From assembly GCA_002224055.1 (NCBI GenBank), contig AZLU01000003.1:626752-690751 (forward strand): a DNA stretch of 64,000 bases. Reading direction: 5' to 3'. The stretch is from Pezizomycotina sp. ARF18 (taxonomy: Eukaryota; Ascomycota). Within the stretch, counting starts at the first letter, position 1. The number at the start of each line of letters is the position of its first letter. The position numbers and the translations under genes are program-made. The notes under the pieces were generated by a model. The model ran no database searches, had not been told where the DNA came from, and saw only the letters and a list, made by a program, of their open reading frames with translations. Shown piece after piece: positions 9,809-20,519 of the stretch.

Positions 9809-11694
9809 ATGTCGCAAACCCTCACTGTCGCCAACTTCAACTTACAACTCTCGTCGACAAGGACGGCGAGTCCACCTCCGAAGTTCTCCCTCTCCAAATC
9901 CTAGAATCCGGCGACGAAAACAGCCCGTACGTCCTCGCCAAAATTGCAGCTCAGCCAAGTCGCTTCTTCGAATTCAACATCGCCTCCGACGCCTATAGAA
10001 ATGTTCCGCTCTGGATCGCGTTTTACAGGAACGACTTCATCATCGAGGAGATGACGCTGAATTACGGCCAAGCTGCGAAGGAACGAGGGGACGTACTAGA
10101 GCCTGAAGTCTCAAGGACATGCGATTATAGATCGTGGAATGCTCCAAACGTGGTCCGAGGGGAGCCGAAGCCGAGACGACGGAGCTGAGGTTGAAGTTCG
10201 ATTCTACTGGTAGGTAATCCTTCACTTCATGTCCTTATTTTATGCAGTTTTCACTGATGACCCGAAAGATTGTGAGGATGGCGAACAGTACGACGTCGTT
10301 ATCTACGAGACTAAGGTCGTTGATGAACCAATGGCGGGACCGGAGCCACTGATGCCCTGCGACGATCCATCGCCTATCTTCAACCCAGCGTGGGTCGAAA
10401 CTCGTTTCGAGACGAAGAGTAGAACTGAGTTAGCTCAGCGACAGGGTCAATACAATCCGAAGCCTAGTGATGGTATCGATGCAGATGATGAAGACGCAGA
10501 CGAAGAAGAACTTCCAATTGTCCATATGGCGATGTTACGCGAATGGCAGGTATGCTCTTTTTTGACCTTTAGTAATAACTTCTTTATCAAACTCTCACAT
10601 TCACGTCCTTCTATAGAAACCCACGGCCGCATTTCGTATCATTGTCGACTACGACACCGAACACAACGATATCAGTGAGAAAACTAGCGCGGAAGAAAAT
10701 TTCGACCGCGGATGTCGCGGCAGTTGAACAAGACTTGGAGATGACGGATCTCCAACCTGAGGCGACCAGCCGTCTTTCGTCGCCTTTAAGCGATGCTGAT
10801 TCCGACACGGAGGTACCCGAAAGTCTGAAACATCTTTTCACACCTAGTGGCTCATTGAGAACGCAGGATATGTCGTCAAGAGATGTTAGCGTCATCCCGC
10901 AGAATGAAATCGATAGGGGCGATGATACACTCGTTGCGGATGGTTTCCTAGACAATATCGAGCAGAGCTTCTCGAGGGCCGAAGCCATGAATAAACAAGC
11001 GATGAATAATCTTTTCAAAACGGTTCAAGAACAGGAACTTCTCCTGAATGAGTACAGCCAGCAGCTCGAAGAGAAGACGGAGTTATTAATTCGCTCGAAA
11101 TAGAAATTGGAGGACAAAGGGTATCTGCGAACAGCAAGAACTCGAGATTGAGCTCCTGAGCAAGCTTGCTGATGAAAGAAGAACACAGCTGGCGGAGATA
11201 GGAGAAAACGCACAGCGGCTCTTCGATTCCTTTAAATCTAAGGAGGCAGAGTTTAACGCAGAGAAGCAACAGCTCAAGTCTGAAATCCAGGAGATGACCG
11301 CTTTGTATGGTACTTTGAAGACGCAGCTGGTAGAAGAGAGGCAGGCTCACGAAGCACACCTGCAATACTAATAACTCCTTGAATCAATTGAAAAAACTTT
11401 GTGGGGATGAGCAAAAACGCAAATTTATCTCCAGCGGGAAATCCGGGCTCTCAAGCAGAGCAAAGACGCCTCGAGCAAGACAGCGAACTAACACGAGACA
11501 GCCTTTTATTATTCCAGAAGGATAATAAAGACCTCCGTGGTGAGATCGAGCAGTTGAAGCACACAATTCAGGTTCAGAGGCAGCAACTAACTTCTCACGT
11601 GGGCCGCCCCAACCTAGATGAATCGGAAAATTCTATGCCGTATAGAATCAAGCTTATTGCCCTCGTTCTTCTTTCCCCCCTTTTCGCCAATTAA
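9809..11694 (+). CDS. Family B protein, copy 3 (unknown function)
   Basis: The start MSQTLTVANF aligns with MATRVEVSNF of copy 4. Exon 1 includes FFEFNIASDAYRNVPLW, MTLNYGQAA and RGDVLEPE, and ends TTELRLKFDS near 10210. The first intron is short (about 10210-10247) and its donor is uncertain. Exon 2 is the clearest in the family: YDVVIYETKVVDEP, a D/E-rich run (DADDEDADEEELP), then AMLREWQ. Intron 2 is 10550-10616 (GTATGC...TATAG). Exon 3 opens KPTAAFRIIVDY and continues into a long Gln/Glu-rich coiled coil to about 11600. The end is uncertain: one frame stops at 11371 (AHLQY) while coiled-coil sequence continues in others to 11694. No function can be assigned. Confidence 0.6.
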
Positions 11695-12582
11695 AAAAAA
11701 AAAAAAGATTGGTGTATCGGCGCAAGTCTGCTTGAATCTTCTCTTTCGTCATTTTATCTTATCCTTATTTTTGTTCGATTTTGCAAGCACGACACTAAGC
11801 CCTCTGTTGACATCTTTTGTATTCCTTTTGATATATTTGAATATGTACATCGTTTCTTTGCTCCCCTTGTGCTTCCGTTAAGGATGAACTATATGGATGG
11901 CTCACTGACAATAATAAATCCCTTTTATGATACACATATTCTATTTATTGAATCTTATCCTCCAGTTCTCTTTTGACATGATACTAATATCCTCAGGTAA
12001 GACTGGAGATAACTTAATATATATATATATATATTACAAAAATAGAATAAATATAATTTGGAACAGTAATGCTAATATGTTAGTTTCCCTCGTTTCCGAA
12101 GCCATATTTTTGCTAATATGTGGCACTTTTTGGTTCAAATCTTTTGAAATTCATAAAGTCGACATTGTTAACACGTTGTGGTATTTAACACCTCAAGTTA
12201 CAGTATCGGTATTGCCATTTCCTATTGTCACGGTTCTCACTTGTCGATTGGTCTTTGGAATTCAACCCAATGAAATCTCCCTCGAGTACGACTTATTTCA
12301 AGCTTGATCCTGATCTTTTCGATTTTCCTTATTACTATCCGAATAACGTAAATTCCACGAGCCTGGGTGCGGGATTTAACTATAAATAAAGGCATAGTTG
12401 AGTCCCATCCCATTTTCTTCTACCCCAATCTGTACTCCCAAATTAAATCCATCAACATATAACAATCAGCTTAGTGATCTACCACTTCGAATACAAACCT
12501 CCGACATCTTCTTACATTACTTGATTCTAAATAGCTATCGACTTTTACATCCTCTCCGAATCTCAAACAAGCAGCGAAAACG
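11695..12582. other. AT-rich spacer with TATA box before family A copy 1
   Basis: Low-complexity AT-rich DNA with a short (TA)n run near 12019-12034. TATAAATAAA at 12381-12390 lies about 200 bases before the ATG at 12583 and is the likely promoter element. Open frames here are hydrophobic by AT composition only. Confidence 0.5.
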
Positions 12583-12907
12583 ATGTGCATACATACCTTT
12601 CTAGAATGGGGATGTGGGTGTAGAGACAAAGAGCCATTTCAAGTTTACCGCGGGATTGCCTCGTGGCAAATAGATTCAATATGGATTGTACACTCTCCGA
12701 GAAAGCGGCCGTATCCAGGACAGTGCAGTTCTGCGAAAAATGTAAAGAAAAGGAAGAAGGGGAGATCAAGGAGAAGGAGAAGACCGCAGAGGAGCAGGAA
12801 GGAGTACACCAATGGCTGTTGCAGACGCTTACTATAAGAATCTTCAGAAGGACTGGCAGGAACGGCAAGAACGGAAAGACAAAGATAAGCGAGACCAGAG
12901 GAGATAG
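12583..12907 (+). CDS. Family A small Cys/coiled-coil protein, copy 1
   Basis: Starts MCIHTFLEWGCGC. This matches a start pattern (MC, an aromatic spacer, then CG-H/C) that I recall from many uncharacterised ascomycete proteins. A CxxC pair follows (FCEKCKEKEE, one frame over), then a highly charged helix and YYKNLQKDWQERQ, equivalent to YDKAQ-x-DRQE of copy 2. It ends at 12907 with RDQRR. About 108 residues if frames are combined; at least two frame changes. The four to six Cys plus His suggest metal binding at the N-terminus (inference). No signal peptide or membrane segment. Single exon, unlike family B. Confidence 0.5.
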
Positions 12908-13688
12908 CGATATGGCAGCGTATATAAGAAACTCACTTGGGATATACTGAATATCATTCTCGTTGGAGATCGGTTCATAGATATTTAAGATTTAATATGC
13001 TCATCAGTATAGTCTAGTCAAAATTTCAGTGGTCAAGAATTCGAATAGAATATAGATAAACAAAACGTAGCTAACAGTAAATAAACCTTGGGATTGTATC
13101 GCAAATTAGATATCAAACCCGCTGATTGTTGGCATTTGACAACTGGGGGATTTTTAATAGGCAGGCTGATCCAAAGGTAGCTAAATAGGCTTCTATCGAG
13201 TTTAAAAGATTCAGGTTTCGAACATTTGGAAGTTCTGTGCCCGAATACCATAAACACCATGAATTCGAAGAGCACATAGATATTTTGTCTCATCAGCCTC
13301 AAGCTCAAATATCCCTCTGGTATTGCTCAAGCTTGGGTATTTGTTGATATTTGAAGCTTCAGACGGACGAACTTTTTTTTTTTCAAACACTCCATATCTT
13401 TGTTCTTATCTTTTTCTTCAAGCTTAGAGTGTTGCAGCTTTTCAGTAAATAAATCACAAGTTCACGTTATCTAGGGATATTTAAGTAGAGAGAGAGAGAA
13501 CCCAGTGAGAATCTCTCAGAATTCTCTGGTACCTCTACACACAGTTCAAATATAGTATCGCGGTGTCATAATAGCTTGGCGATCGGCCTACAATTCGGGA
13601 AAATAGCCCTCCGACATCTTACACTGCGACTCCCTAGGTCGCTCTCGACTCTTATTTCACACCCAAATCTCGACATAGCGAAACGAAA
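12908..13688 (+). repeat. Spacer unit of the family A tandem array
   Basis: Part of the array's duplicated spacer. The stretch near 13055-13100 (AGATAAACAAAACGTA then CAGTAAATAAACCTTGGGA) recurs after copy 2 at about 14118-14163. The shared flank shows that whole gene-plus-spacer units were duplicated. Confidence 0.55.
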
Positions 13689-14140
13689 ATGTGTTTATTT
13701 ATATACGCCTATATAGAATACAGATGCGGGTGCAGAAGCTTACCCCCCTATCAAATCTACTGTGGGGTGGCTTCCGTTGAAGAATATCTGGAAGAGGTCT
13801 CTGAAATCCCGACAGCGAAGTCGCAACCTACACGTTAGAATTATGTGAAGCTTGTGAGGAAGAGCAAGAGGAAGTAGAATGGCAGGAACTCGAAAGAGAA
13901 CATCCATCGGCGATTGTACAGGCTTACTATGACAAAGCTCAAAGGGACCGACAGGAACACCAAAGTCAACTGACTGAAGAGGTGCAAACCAGCGAGGTAT
14001 TGGTTTGCAGCGTGCAAGAAGCCAACTTGGCTGTACGGTATATGTATTATTTTGTCGAAGATGCATATATATCTAGAAGTTTAAGCAGAATACGTCACGC
14101 CAGTCGAGAAAGATATAATCAGATAAACAAGACGTACATA
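13689..14140 (+). CDS. Family A protein, copy 2
   Basis: Starts MCLFIYAYIEYRCGC and keeps the paired cysteines (LELCEACEEEQ). The charged helix then reads VQAYYDKAQRDRQEHQSQ, the best preserved version of the family C-terminal block. Two frames are used, and the usual R-W/Y-R-Y terminus is not clear, so the 3' end is approximate. The gene lies in the same orientation as copy 1, with 1.1 kb between starts. Confidence 0.5.
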
Positions 14141-15001
14141 CAGTAAATAAACCTTAGGAATGAGTTGCAGACTGTATATCGAGCTCGCTCCTGACTGCAG
14201 GACTGGTTGATAGCTAGCGAGCACGGCGCGAGAGCGAGACTGCTCCATGCAGAGGCAACGGAAAAACGAGTACCAATTGGCTGGTGTACCGGCAGACTTA
14301 TAGGCTTATATGTTCGATAAGCCCAATTAGCTTAAATCGGAGACAACTTTGGGAAGATCAAAGAGGCCATGGAGCGCTTTTAATATCATCAATGATAAGA
14401 ATGTATACGCGCGAGATTATAGTAGGTATATCGAGAGAAACAGTATTAGAATCTACCTGGTTGGGAATCTCTATTGCTTTGAATGAATTTTGATATGCGG
14501 AGTTCTAAGATTAAAATCGAGTTCAAGGCTTGTTAGTTTAATACGAAACCAAGTCTATAAGACATATCTTTAAGATACATTACAAATGTTATTGTCGAAG
14601 TACTTTTCACAAGTGCATCCAGAACCAGATTCATCAAAAGAACAGACGGTTTATCAATAGATTTGAGCTCAAATGTCACCATTTATTATTACTCATTGTT
14701 AAAGTTATCACGGTCGCTCTATACTTGAAGCTACTTTGATATTCATTTCTCAAAAAAATACACGTCTATTTCCCAAACTAGATGCAATCTCATCCTTTTA
14801 ATATACTTGTTTCTTTCCAGATACTGTGGGGTATAAATATAAGTACGGGACATGGCAGAGCACCTCATCAATTTTGTTCAATTATATATATTATTCCTAC
14901 ATTATTCTCATATAAGGTTATAATCCGTAATTTGCAATCTCGATAACGAATTCTCCTCCAGCTTATTCCTAGCCGTATTCAACAACAACAGCGACGACAA
15001 A
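14141..15001 (+). repeat. Spacer unit with TATA box before copy 3
   Basis: TATAAATA at 14832-14839 lies about 170 bases before the ATG at 15002. The stretch near 14600-14640 (CACAAGTGCATCCAGAACCAGATTC) recurs in diverged form in the spacers before copies 4 and 5, about 1.4-1.6 kb apart. Confidence 0.5.
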
Positions 15002-15447
15002 ATGTGCATATATTACCATACCAAATACAGGTGCGGGCACGAAGTTACCGAAATTGACACAGACTGTGTAATAGCACGAGACTGGAATATGGCCTGCACA
15101 ATTCCCGATGAAGAATGGTGGACCGAGTCAATGACCACTATATGTGGAAGCTGTAGTGAGAGGAAGAACGCGCGACAGGCGGGACTGACGATAGAAGAAT
15201 GGCGCAAACGAAAAGAGGAAAAAGAAGCTGGACGGAAAGGCAAAGAGAGGCGAAACAACGCGAAGAAGAACGTTACAAGGCATTGATGGCCGAATATGAG
15301 GCCCGAGCGCGACAGAAATACGCTGCAGAACTGGAAGCAGAAGACCAGCAGGCCGCTATACAGGCGCAATATGATCAAGCTCAAAAGGACTGACAGGAAC
15401 GCCAAAGCCAACAGGACGAAGACGAGCGAGATCGGTGGAGGTATTGA
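15002..15447 (+). CDS. Family A protein, copy 3 (best preserved N-terminus)
   Basis: The N-terminal 94 residues are in one frame: MCIYYHTKYRCGHEV with C2, C11, H13, C22, C32 and the pair C48-x-x-C51 (ICGSC), then LTIEEWRKRKEE. The rest is one frame over: a charged helix with AIQAQYDQAQKD, ending QDEDERDRWRY at 15447. The total is near 147 residues, like copy 6. One frame change at about 15200-15285 joins the parts. The Cys/His spacing suggests a small zinc-binding N-terminus on a coiled coil; this is inference. No targeting signal is seen. Confidence 0.6.
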
Positions 15448-16318
15448 TCATTTACAGGGTATTCACCAAACATGAAGCTCGCTTAAAATATTAACCTTCT
15501 TGACAAGATATTCTATGCCGTGAAGGTACCGCAGCTAGAATTTAACCGAGGATATAAATATTAAATTTCACTCCAACTTTAAGTCGGCTTGATGTGCGTC
15601 GACTCAATATACTTTATTGGGCACGCATCTCATGTTTGATGGAGCCCTCTCCTCTCGGTCAAAAACTTCAATCATTCAAGATATCCGGCTCATGGTGCTT
15701 CAACACACTCCATCCGCTTAGAAAACCATCAAAATGCTACTCGTAACTAGCTAATTGTATTATGAAATTACAGTTTCCTTTGTTCGTTCTTTTTTACCGT
15801 AATACAAATGGCAGCAGATGAGGCTAGAAAAGATAATATAATTGTTTAACTCTATTTTACAGACTTAAGGTCGGAGCATAGCAAAACCCGGGTAGGAAGA
15901 CCGTAATAATTTCAAATGCTCGGTATAATTCCTGGTTTTGAAGCCTTTTTGTTGTGCAAGTTTGAGAATATCGAGCTACAGCAAGTCGAGCCGACCCTTA
16001 ACTTGAATGCCACAAGCTGATAATCGCGAATGTATGAAACACATCTTTAAACTTGAACTTTGAACTTGACTGTTATTGGTACTATATTCTACAAGTGTCT
16101 TCAAAACCAGATCCAGTAACCTCTCTTCCAGATACGGATATATGCCCCTACCATGTATTAATAAGTTTTTCGTGTAAAATGAGCTAGTCTTGCAATGACA
16201 CATTGAATCCTGTTCTTCCTAAAATATATAAGTCAAAATTGTTAAATAAAAGCTCTTCCTATAAATCTTTACGGCCTATCACTCTAGCCCATAGCCACAT
16301 CCAGATAACAGCAGCTAG
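15448..16318 (+). repeat. Spacer unit S1 (partner S2 at about 17535-17790)
   Basis: Bases from about 15861 to 16142 are a diverged direct repeat of the spacer before copy 5. Shared blocks include TTAAGGTCGGA/CTAAGGTCGGA, CAGTAATAAT/CGTAATAAT, and AGCTACAGCAAGTCGAG/AGATACAGCAAGTCGAG, in the same order and spacing. Confidence 0.6.
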
Positions 16319-16568
16319 TGTTCGATACCTGGCGGGTTCGGGCGGGTTTTCAGGACCTTTCGCCGCCCGCGGTACCCTAATGGTTTTGAACCCGCCAAGA
16401 CCGCTAAACCCCTATAAAAAATAATATTATATAATTTTATATATTTTTTTATATAAAATATTAATATCATTATATTATAGCTTAATATTATAGCCTTGGC
16501 GGGTAGCCCGACCAGCGGTCAAAACCCGAACGGGCCAGGTCGAGATGACCGGGCCCCGATATCGAACA
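16319..16568. mobile_element. Non-autonomous terminal-inverted-repeat element (MITE-like)
   Basis: A 250-base element with matching ends: TGTTCGATA at the left and TATCGAACA at the right. Further inside, GGCGGGTTCGGG on the left is opposed by CCCGAACGGG and TTGGCGGGTAGCCCG on the right. GC-rich arms flank an AT-rich middle (about 16430-16490). There is no coding capacity, and no clear target-site duplication was found. It sits about 50 bases before the ATG of family A copy 4, so it interrupts that promoter. Confidence 0.65.
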
Positions 16569-16620
16569 TTACCAGCAGCAACCACAACAGGAATAACTAC
16601 AACAACGATAACAACACAAC

Positions 16621-17011
16621 ATGTGCATATACAAGTATAGGCATCTAAATGTATCACAATATACTACATCTCTGTAAGATTGACCCAGGGAATGTGAGGT
16701 AGCAAGAGAATCGGGCACGGCGTGCGGAACACCCACTGAAGGAGTAATAAAGCACGCCCCTGCAGGATTGCAAAAACTGTCAAGCTGAAAGGCTACAGTT
16801 ACGTCGCGACAAGACGTACGCAAAGAGACACGGAATAACACTAGAAGAATTATACGAGCACCGGAGACTACACGAAGAGGCAAAAAAGAAACGCGGACGT
16901 GCAGAACAACTTCGAGTGGCTATACAAGCTGAGTATGACAAGGCTCAAGAGTATTGGCGGAAACACCAAAAGGAATAGGATAACGACAAAAGAAACCGGT
17001 ACAGGTACTAA
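16621..17011 (+). CDS. Family A protein, copy 4 (promoter carries a MITE)
   Basis: Starts MCIYKYRHLNV but lacks the usual CGH; this frame soon stops. Downstream, DCKNCQAERLQLRRDKTYAK and HGITLEELYEHRRLHEE match copy 6 (LGLTVEELYAKR). AIQAEYDKAQEYWRKHQKE follows, then NRYRY and the stop at 17011. The C-terminal half is well kept apart from one in-frame stop, but the N-terminus is damaged. With the element at 16319-16568 just upstream, this copy is the most likely true pseudogene of the six. Confidence 0.45.
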
Positions 17012-17975
17012 TTATCGAGCGTCAAATAGAAAACCTAGAGTTCATATAAAATACCGAATACTTTATTAATAAGAACTTTATAGACACCAAAAGTAGACAC
17101 CACATCTTAACGGGCGGAGGCTCCATAAGGAAATAAATAAGTACTATAGCGTATTTACAATAGCTGTAAACTGTGCGGTAATAATTATTGGCGTGCAAAA
17201 CTTGTTCTGCTGGATAAACGCCGTATACATATACCCGCGATGTTTCTGTATCTGTCCAAAATCTTAGTTTTGAGCATTTAACGAAGAACTTTACTATTCT
17301 TCTCGATATTAGTATTCTAATCTTCTTATATATTTAAATGTAGACATATCTAAAACCCACATATTCCATTCTTTAGGTTTAATAAATCCTTGTGCCCACA
17401 CATATAAGTCGTGAGGTTTAAAGCGACAATGTTGAAATTTCCTTTGTCCATGATCCATTCTTTCATAACGTGATATGCATAGAATCAAGGAAATACGGCT
17501 GGAAAAATAATAGAATTATTTAAAGCCTGTTTGCACAGGCCTAAGGTCGGATCCTAGCCTACGGTAGGAAGCCAGTAATAATTCCAATTATTTACTCCAA
17601 TTCCCAGTTTTAAAGCTTTTTATCTTGCAAGCTTGGGCGATGTCAAGATACAGCAAGTCGAGTGAACCTTCAATTCGAGTGCTATAAGCGCTTAAGCTCG
17701 ATAAACTTGATTAGTTATTATGGGCTCTTTGCAAGTGCATTCGAAACTAGATTCCGTAACTCTTATCCATCTCAGAGAAGTAGGTGTCTATACGATGTGT
17801 GCCAAAGGGGTCCTTAATATAAATGGAACCAGTATGCCCATTGCGCATTCGATACAATCTCGCTCAGAAATACTTGCCATATTATTACTAAAGAAACCAA
17901 TATAACTCTCAACTAGGTATTATACTACTCTATTCTTCCTAGCCACCTTTCTCGACAGCGAAATCAATGACAGAA
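17012..17975 (+). repeat. Spacer unit S2 (partner S1)
   Basis: The segment from about 17535 repeats S1. It again ends in a GCAAGTGCATTCGAAACTAGATTC block like that before copy 3. No other gene is visible. Confidence 0.55.
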
Positions 17976-18502
17976 ATGTGCATATATCACTATCTTGTAT
18001 ATAAATGCACTCACATAGACCCTCGTCCTTATAAAATCGACCCAGAAGGTTGCGGCATATCAGCGGATTGGGTGGTATGATTTGTGAACTCCCCGACGAA
18101 AACGAAAAGGTATATACCAAGTCGACTAACAAATGCGACAACTGTGCCCTTGCAGTCCGTAAGCTTAATATTGACAAAGGTTGGGCAAAAAATTGGGAAT
18201 CACACTGGAGCTATACGAGCGACGAAGTATTAAGAAAGCGCTTGAAGAAGAGCGGAGACTTGAAGAAGAACAGAGGGCCAAAGAAGAGGCAAAAGTACTG
18301 GAAGCGGAATGGACAAGAAAAAGCAAGAAACAGCGAAACGTAGAGCAGAACGCAGGGGGAAACGTAAGACGGCACGCGACGCAGATCGCGAGGCGGAGCA
18401 CTTTCAGGTCCTTAGGTAAGAGCAGTTCGACAAGGCCCGAGAGGTTGGCAGAAACACGAAAAGGAACAGGATAAATACGAACGGGAGCAGTACAGGCACT
18501 GA
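17976..18502 (+). CDS. Family A protein, copy 5
   Basis: Starts MCIYHYLVYKCTH, with a CTH in place of CGH. The pair KCDNCALAVRKLN follows, then LGITLELYERR and a long E/R/K helix. The end reads KHEKEQDKYEREQYRH, a variant of the family R-x-RY terminus, at 18502. At about 175 residues it is the longest member. Three frames are involved. Confidence 0.5.
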
Positions 18503-19551
18503 TTATGTATCGTAAAATAAAAGATCCCCGGTAGCAGGGGAAGCACTGAGTACCTTTTTTCCATAGGAAATTTATAGCTACTTCTATGAACACATGTCTT
18601 ATGTCGGAGGCTACGTATCAATATCTATCGATAATAGAAAGTAACGATGATTACAAACTGTCCGGTATTAATGAATAAGTATAAATTCTAAGCCATTCAG
18701 GAGAATACATCGAATAACTACTGCGGATTACCTCACAGGCCACAGCTTCGCCCTTGAACATGAACCATAAATTAGGAATTATCCTTAAAGTAAGGTACAT
18801 TGCTAAAACACTGAGAGGCTTACATTATATCAAGCTACACCTCGCTAACTGTAAGCTTATAAGCCTGGAGCAGAGAGAGAGATCATACTCATGCGAGTCG
18901 ATACAAGCTGGACAGGTCGGAGGTGACCCTCGGCTAGGAAGGTCTACGAAGGTAATGCAGACGAGTGACAGTTAACTACCTCATCACAGCAGACCTTGCA
19001 CTTGCTTGTATTCTTTCAGGCCTCGAGTAGGAGCCCAGATGTTTAAGCTCGGATTAAAAGGGCTCTATCGTAATTCGATCTAGTTTCAAAGCTGTATTTA
19101 TTCGAATAACATCGATACCCGTGAGTTTGAGTGGTTGGCTGCTGCAAATTTTAGAAAAGCGCCTTTACCTTTACGTAGCAAATCCTTAAGCTTGAAGTTG
19201 AAGATTGTCCTGATCAATCTTGAATTGTTCATTCTTAGAAGATTGACTAATTCATGGAACTCAAATTGACGGTAGTCCTTTCGAGAGCAAGAACGTCCAA
19301 CTCGACCTCGCTCTTTAAGTCCTTTACAGCTCCTCGCGATCGGGTACACTTCCAATGCAAAGGCCTCGGGAATAAATAGAGGAATGAGGATTGGTGTAGT
19401 TCTCAACCCGTTCCGCTGGAAAATATTTTCATTAAAATCACTCCATAGCCCAAATAATTCCCGACGTCAACGACGTAAACTATCGCTCACCTTTTCCTAG
19501 ACATCCTCTTCCATCTTACGATCTGCAAAAAAAAAAAAAAAAAAAAAAAAA
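18503..19551 (+). repeat. Spacer before copy 6, ending in a poly(A) leader
   Basis: Carries remnants of the array spacer (AGGTCGGAGGTGACCCTCGG near 18915). It ends in an uninterrupted A-run from 19527 that runs straight into the ATG at 19552. Confidence 0.5.
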
Positions 19552-20027
19552 ATGTGCAAGCATAGTTATACAAAACACTCCTGTGGGTGTACAGCAAAGT
19601 TTATCAAAAAATGTCCATAGCAACGGAAATTGGCGAATTTTGTGAAGAGCCTGATAAGAGAGAATGGGTTAAGTCACGAGCTCGCTGCCCGGATTGTGGG
19701 GCCGCAATAAGACAGGCGTACAACGACAACCATAATGCGAAAAGGTTAGGCCTCACAGTGGAGGAATTATACGCGAAGAGAAAAGCAAAGGGACCGAGAA
19801 GACCCAGAGCAGTCCAAAAGGTTCATGGCATGAGCCTTCAGGCCGCTTTGACAGCTGGATACAAGGCCCAAGCGCAGAATATCAAGAAGGTCGACGGGGA
19901 GTGTGAAGCAGAACGTGAAGCAGAACGTCAGAGGGCAATCCTGGCTGAGGTTGAAAGGGCTCGGAAGGAAAGAGAAGAACTCGAAAGAAAGCAGACTGAA
20001 GAGGAACGGCAGCGCTACAGGTATTAA
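19552..20027 (+). CDS. Family A protein, copy 6 (longest intact frame)
   Basis: Starts MCKHSYTKHSCGCTAKF. After one frame change near 19590-19615 the rest is open to the stop at 20027. It contains RARCPDCGAAIRQAYND (the CxxC pair), LGLTVEELYAKRKAKG, a Lys/Arg-rich stretch and a long Glu-rich helix (EAEREAERQRAILAEVERA), ending EEERQRYRY. About 158 residues. The start codon directly follows 25 A residues, giving an A-only leader at least 25 bases long. Confidence 0.6.
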
Positions 20028-20519
20028 CTTTTGATAAAAAAAATCTACAGGCTACCGTTGGGGTATTCATGATTATTCGTTGCTTATCTTCATCACGTGT
20101 ATGTACATCGGATATCTCAACTTTCAGCGAATAAAAAACTATCCCTATCAATAGTAGGCTAATACTTCGCAATAATACCATCATAGAAAGAAACTCCTCG
20201 AGTAGCTCGGCTGGTGATAGTCTATAACCGATACATGCTTATCTGCTTATCTCAATTTGCTTTCTCACGAGGCCCGCTATAAAAATGAAAAAAGATCTGA
20301 ATCAACGTGTAGTATTGCTTGATTACCCTTATATCAGAAATATTCGTGAACGTTTCGGTAATATGAAGATATTCCTCCCAACCGTACGGTCTGGCAAAAA
20401 TTTCTCTACGGCAAAAAAAAAAAAATAGAGGCCAATTGAATTTCCGGCTTCGAATCATTTACCTAAACAGACAATAATAATTAAGAATAACGTTTCGATC
20501 AATCAAGCAAACTCTCAAC
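20028..20519. other. Spacer between the A array and family B copy 4
   Basis: AT-rich, with a 13-base A-run near 20413. No gene or repeat recognised; it should include the promoter of the next gene. Confidence 0.4.
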
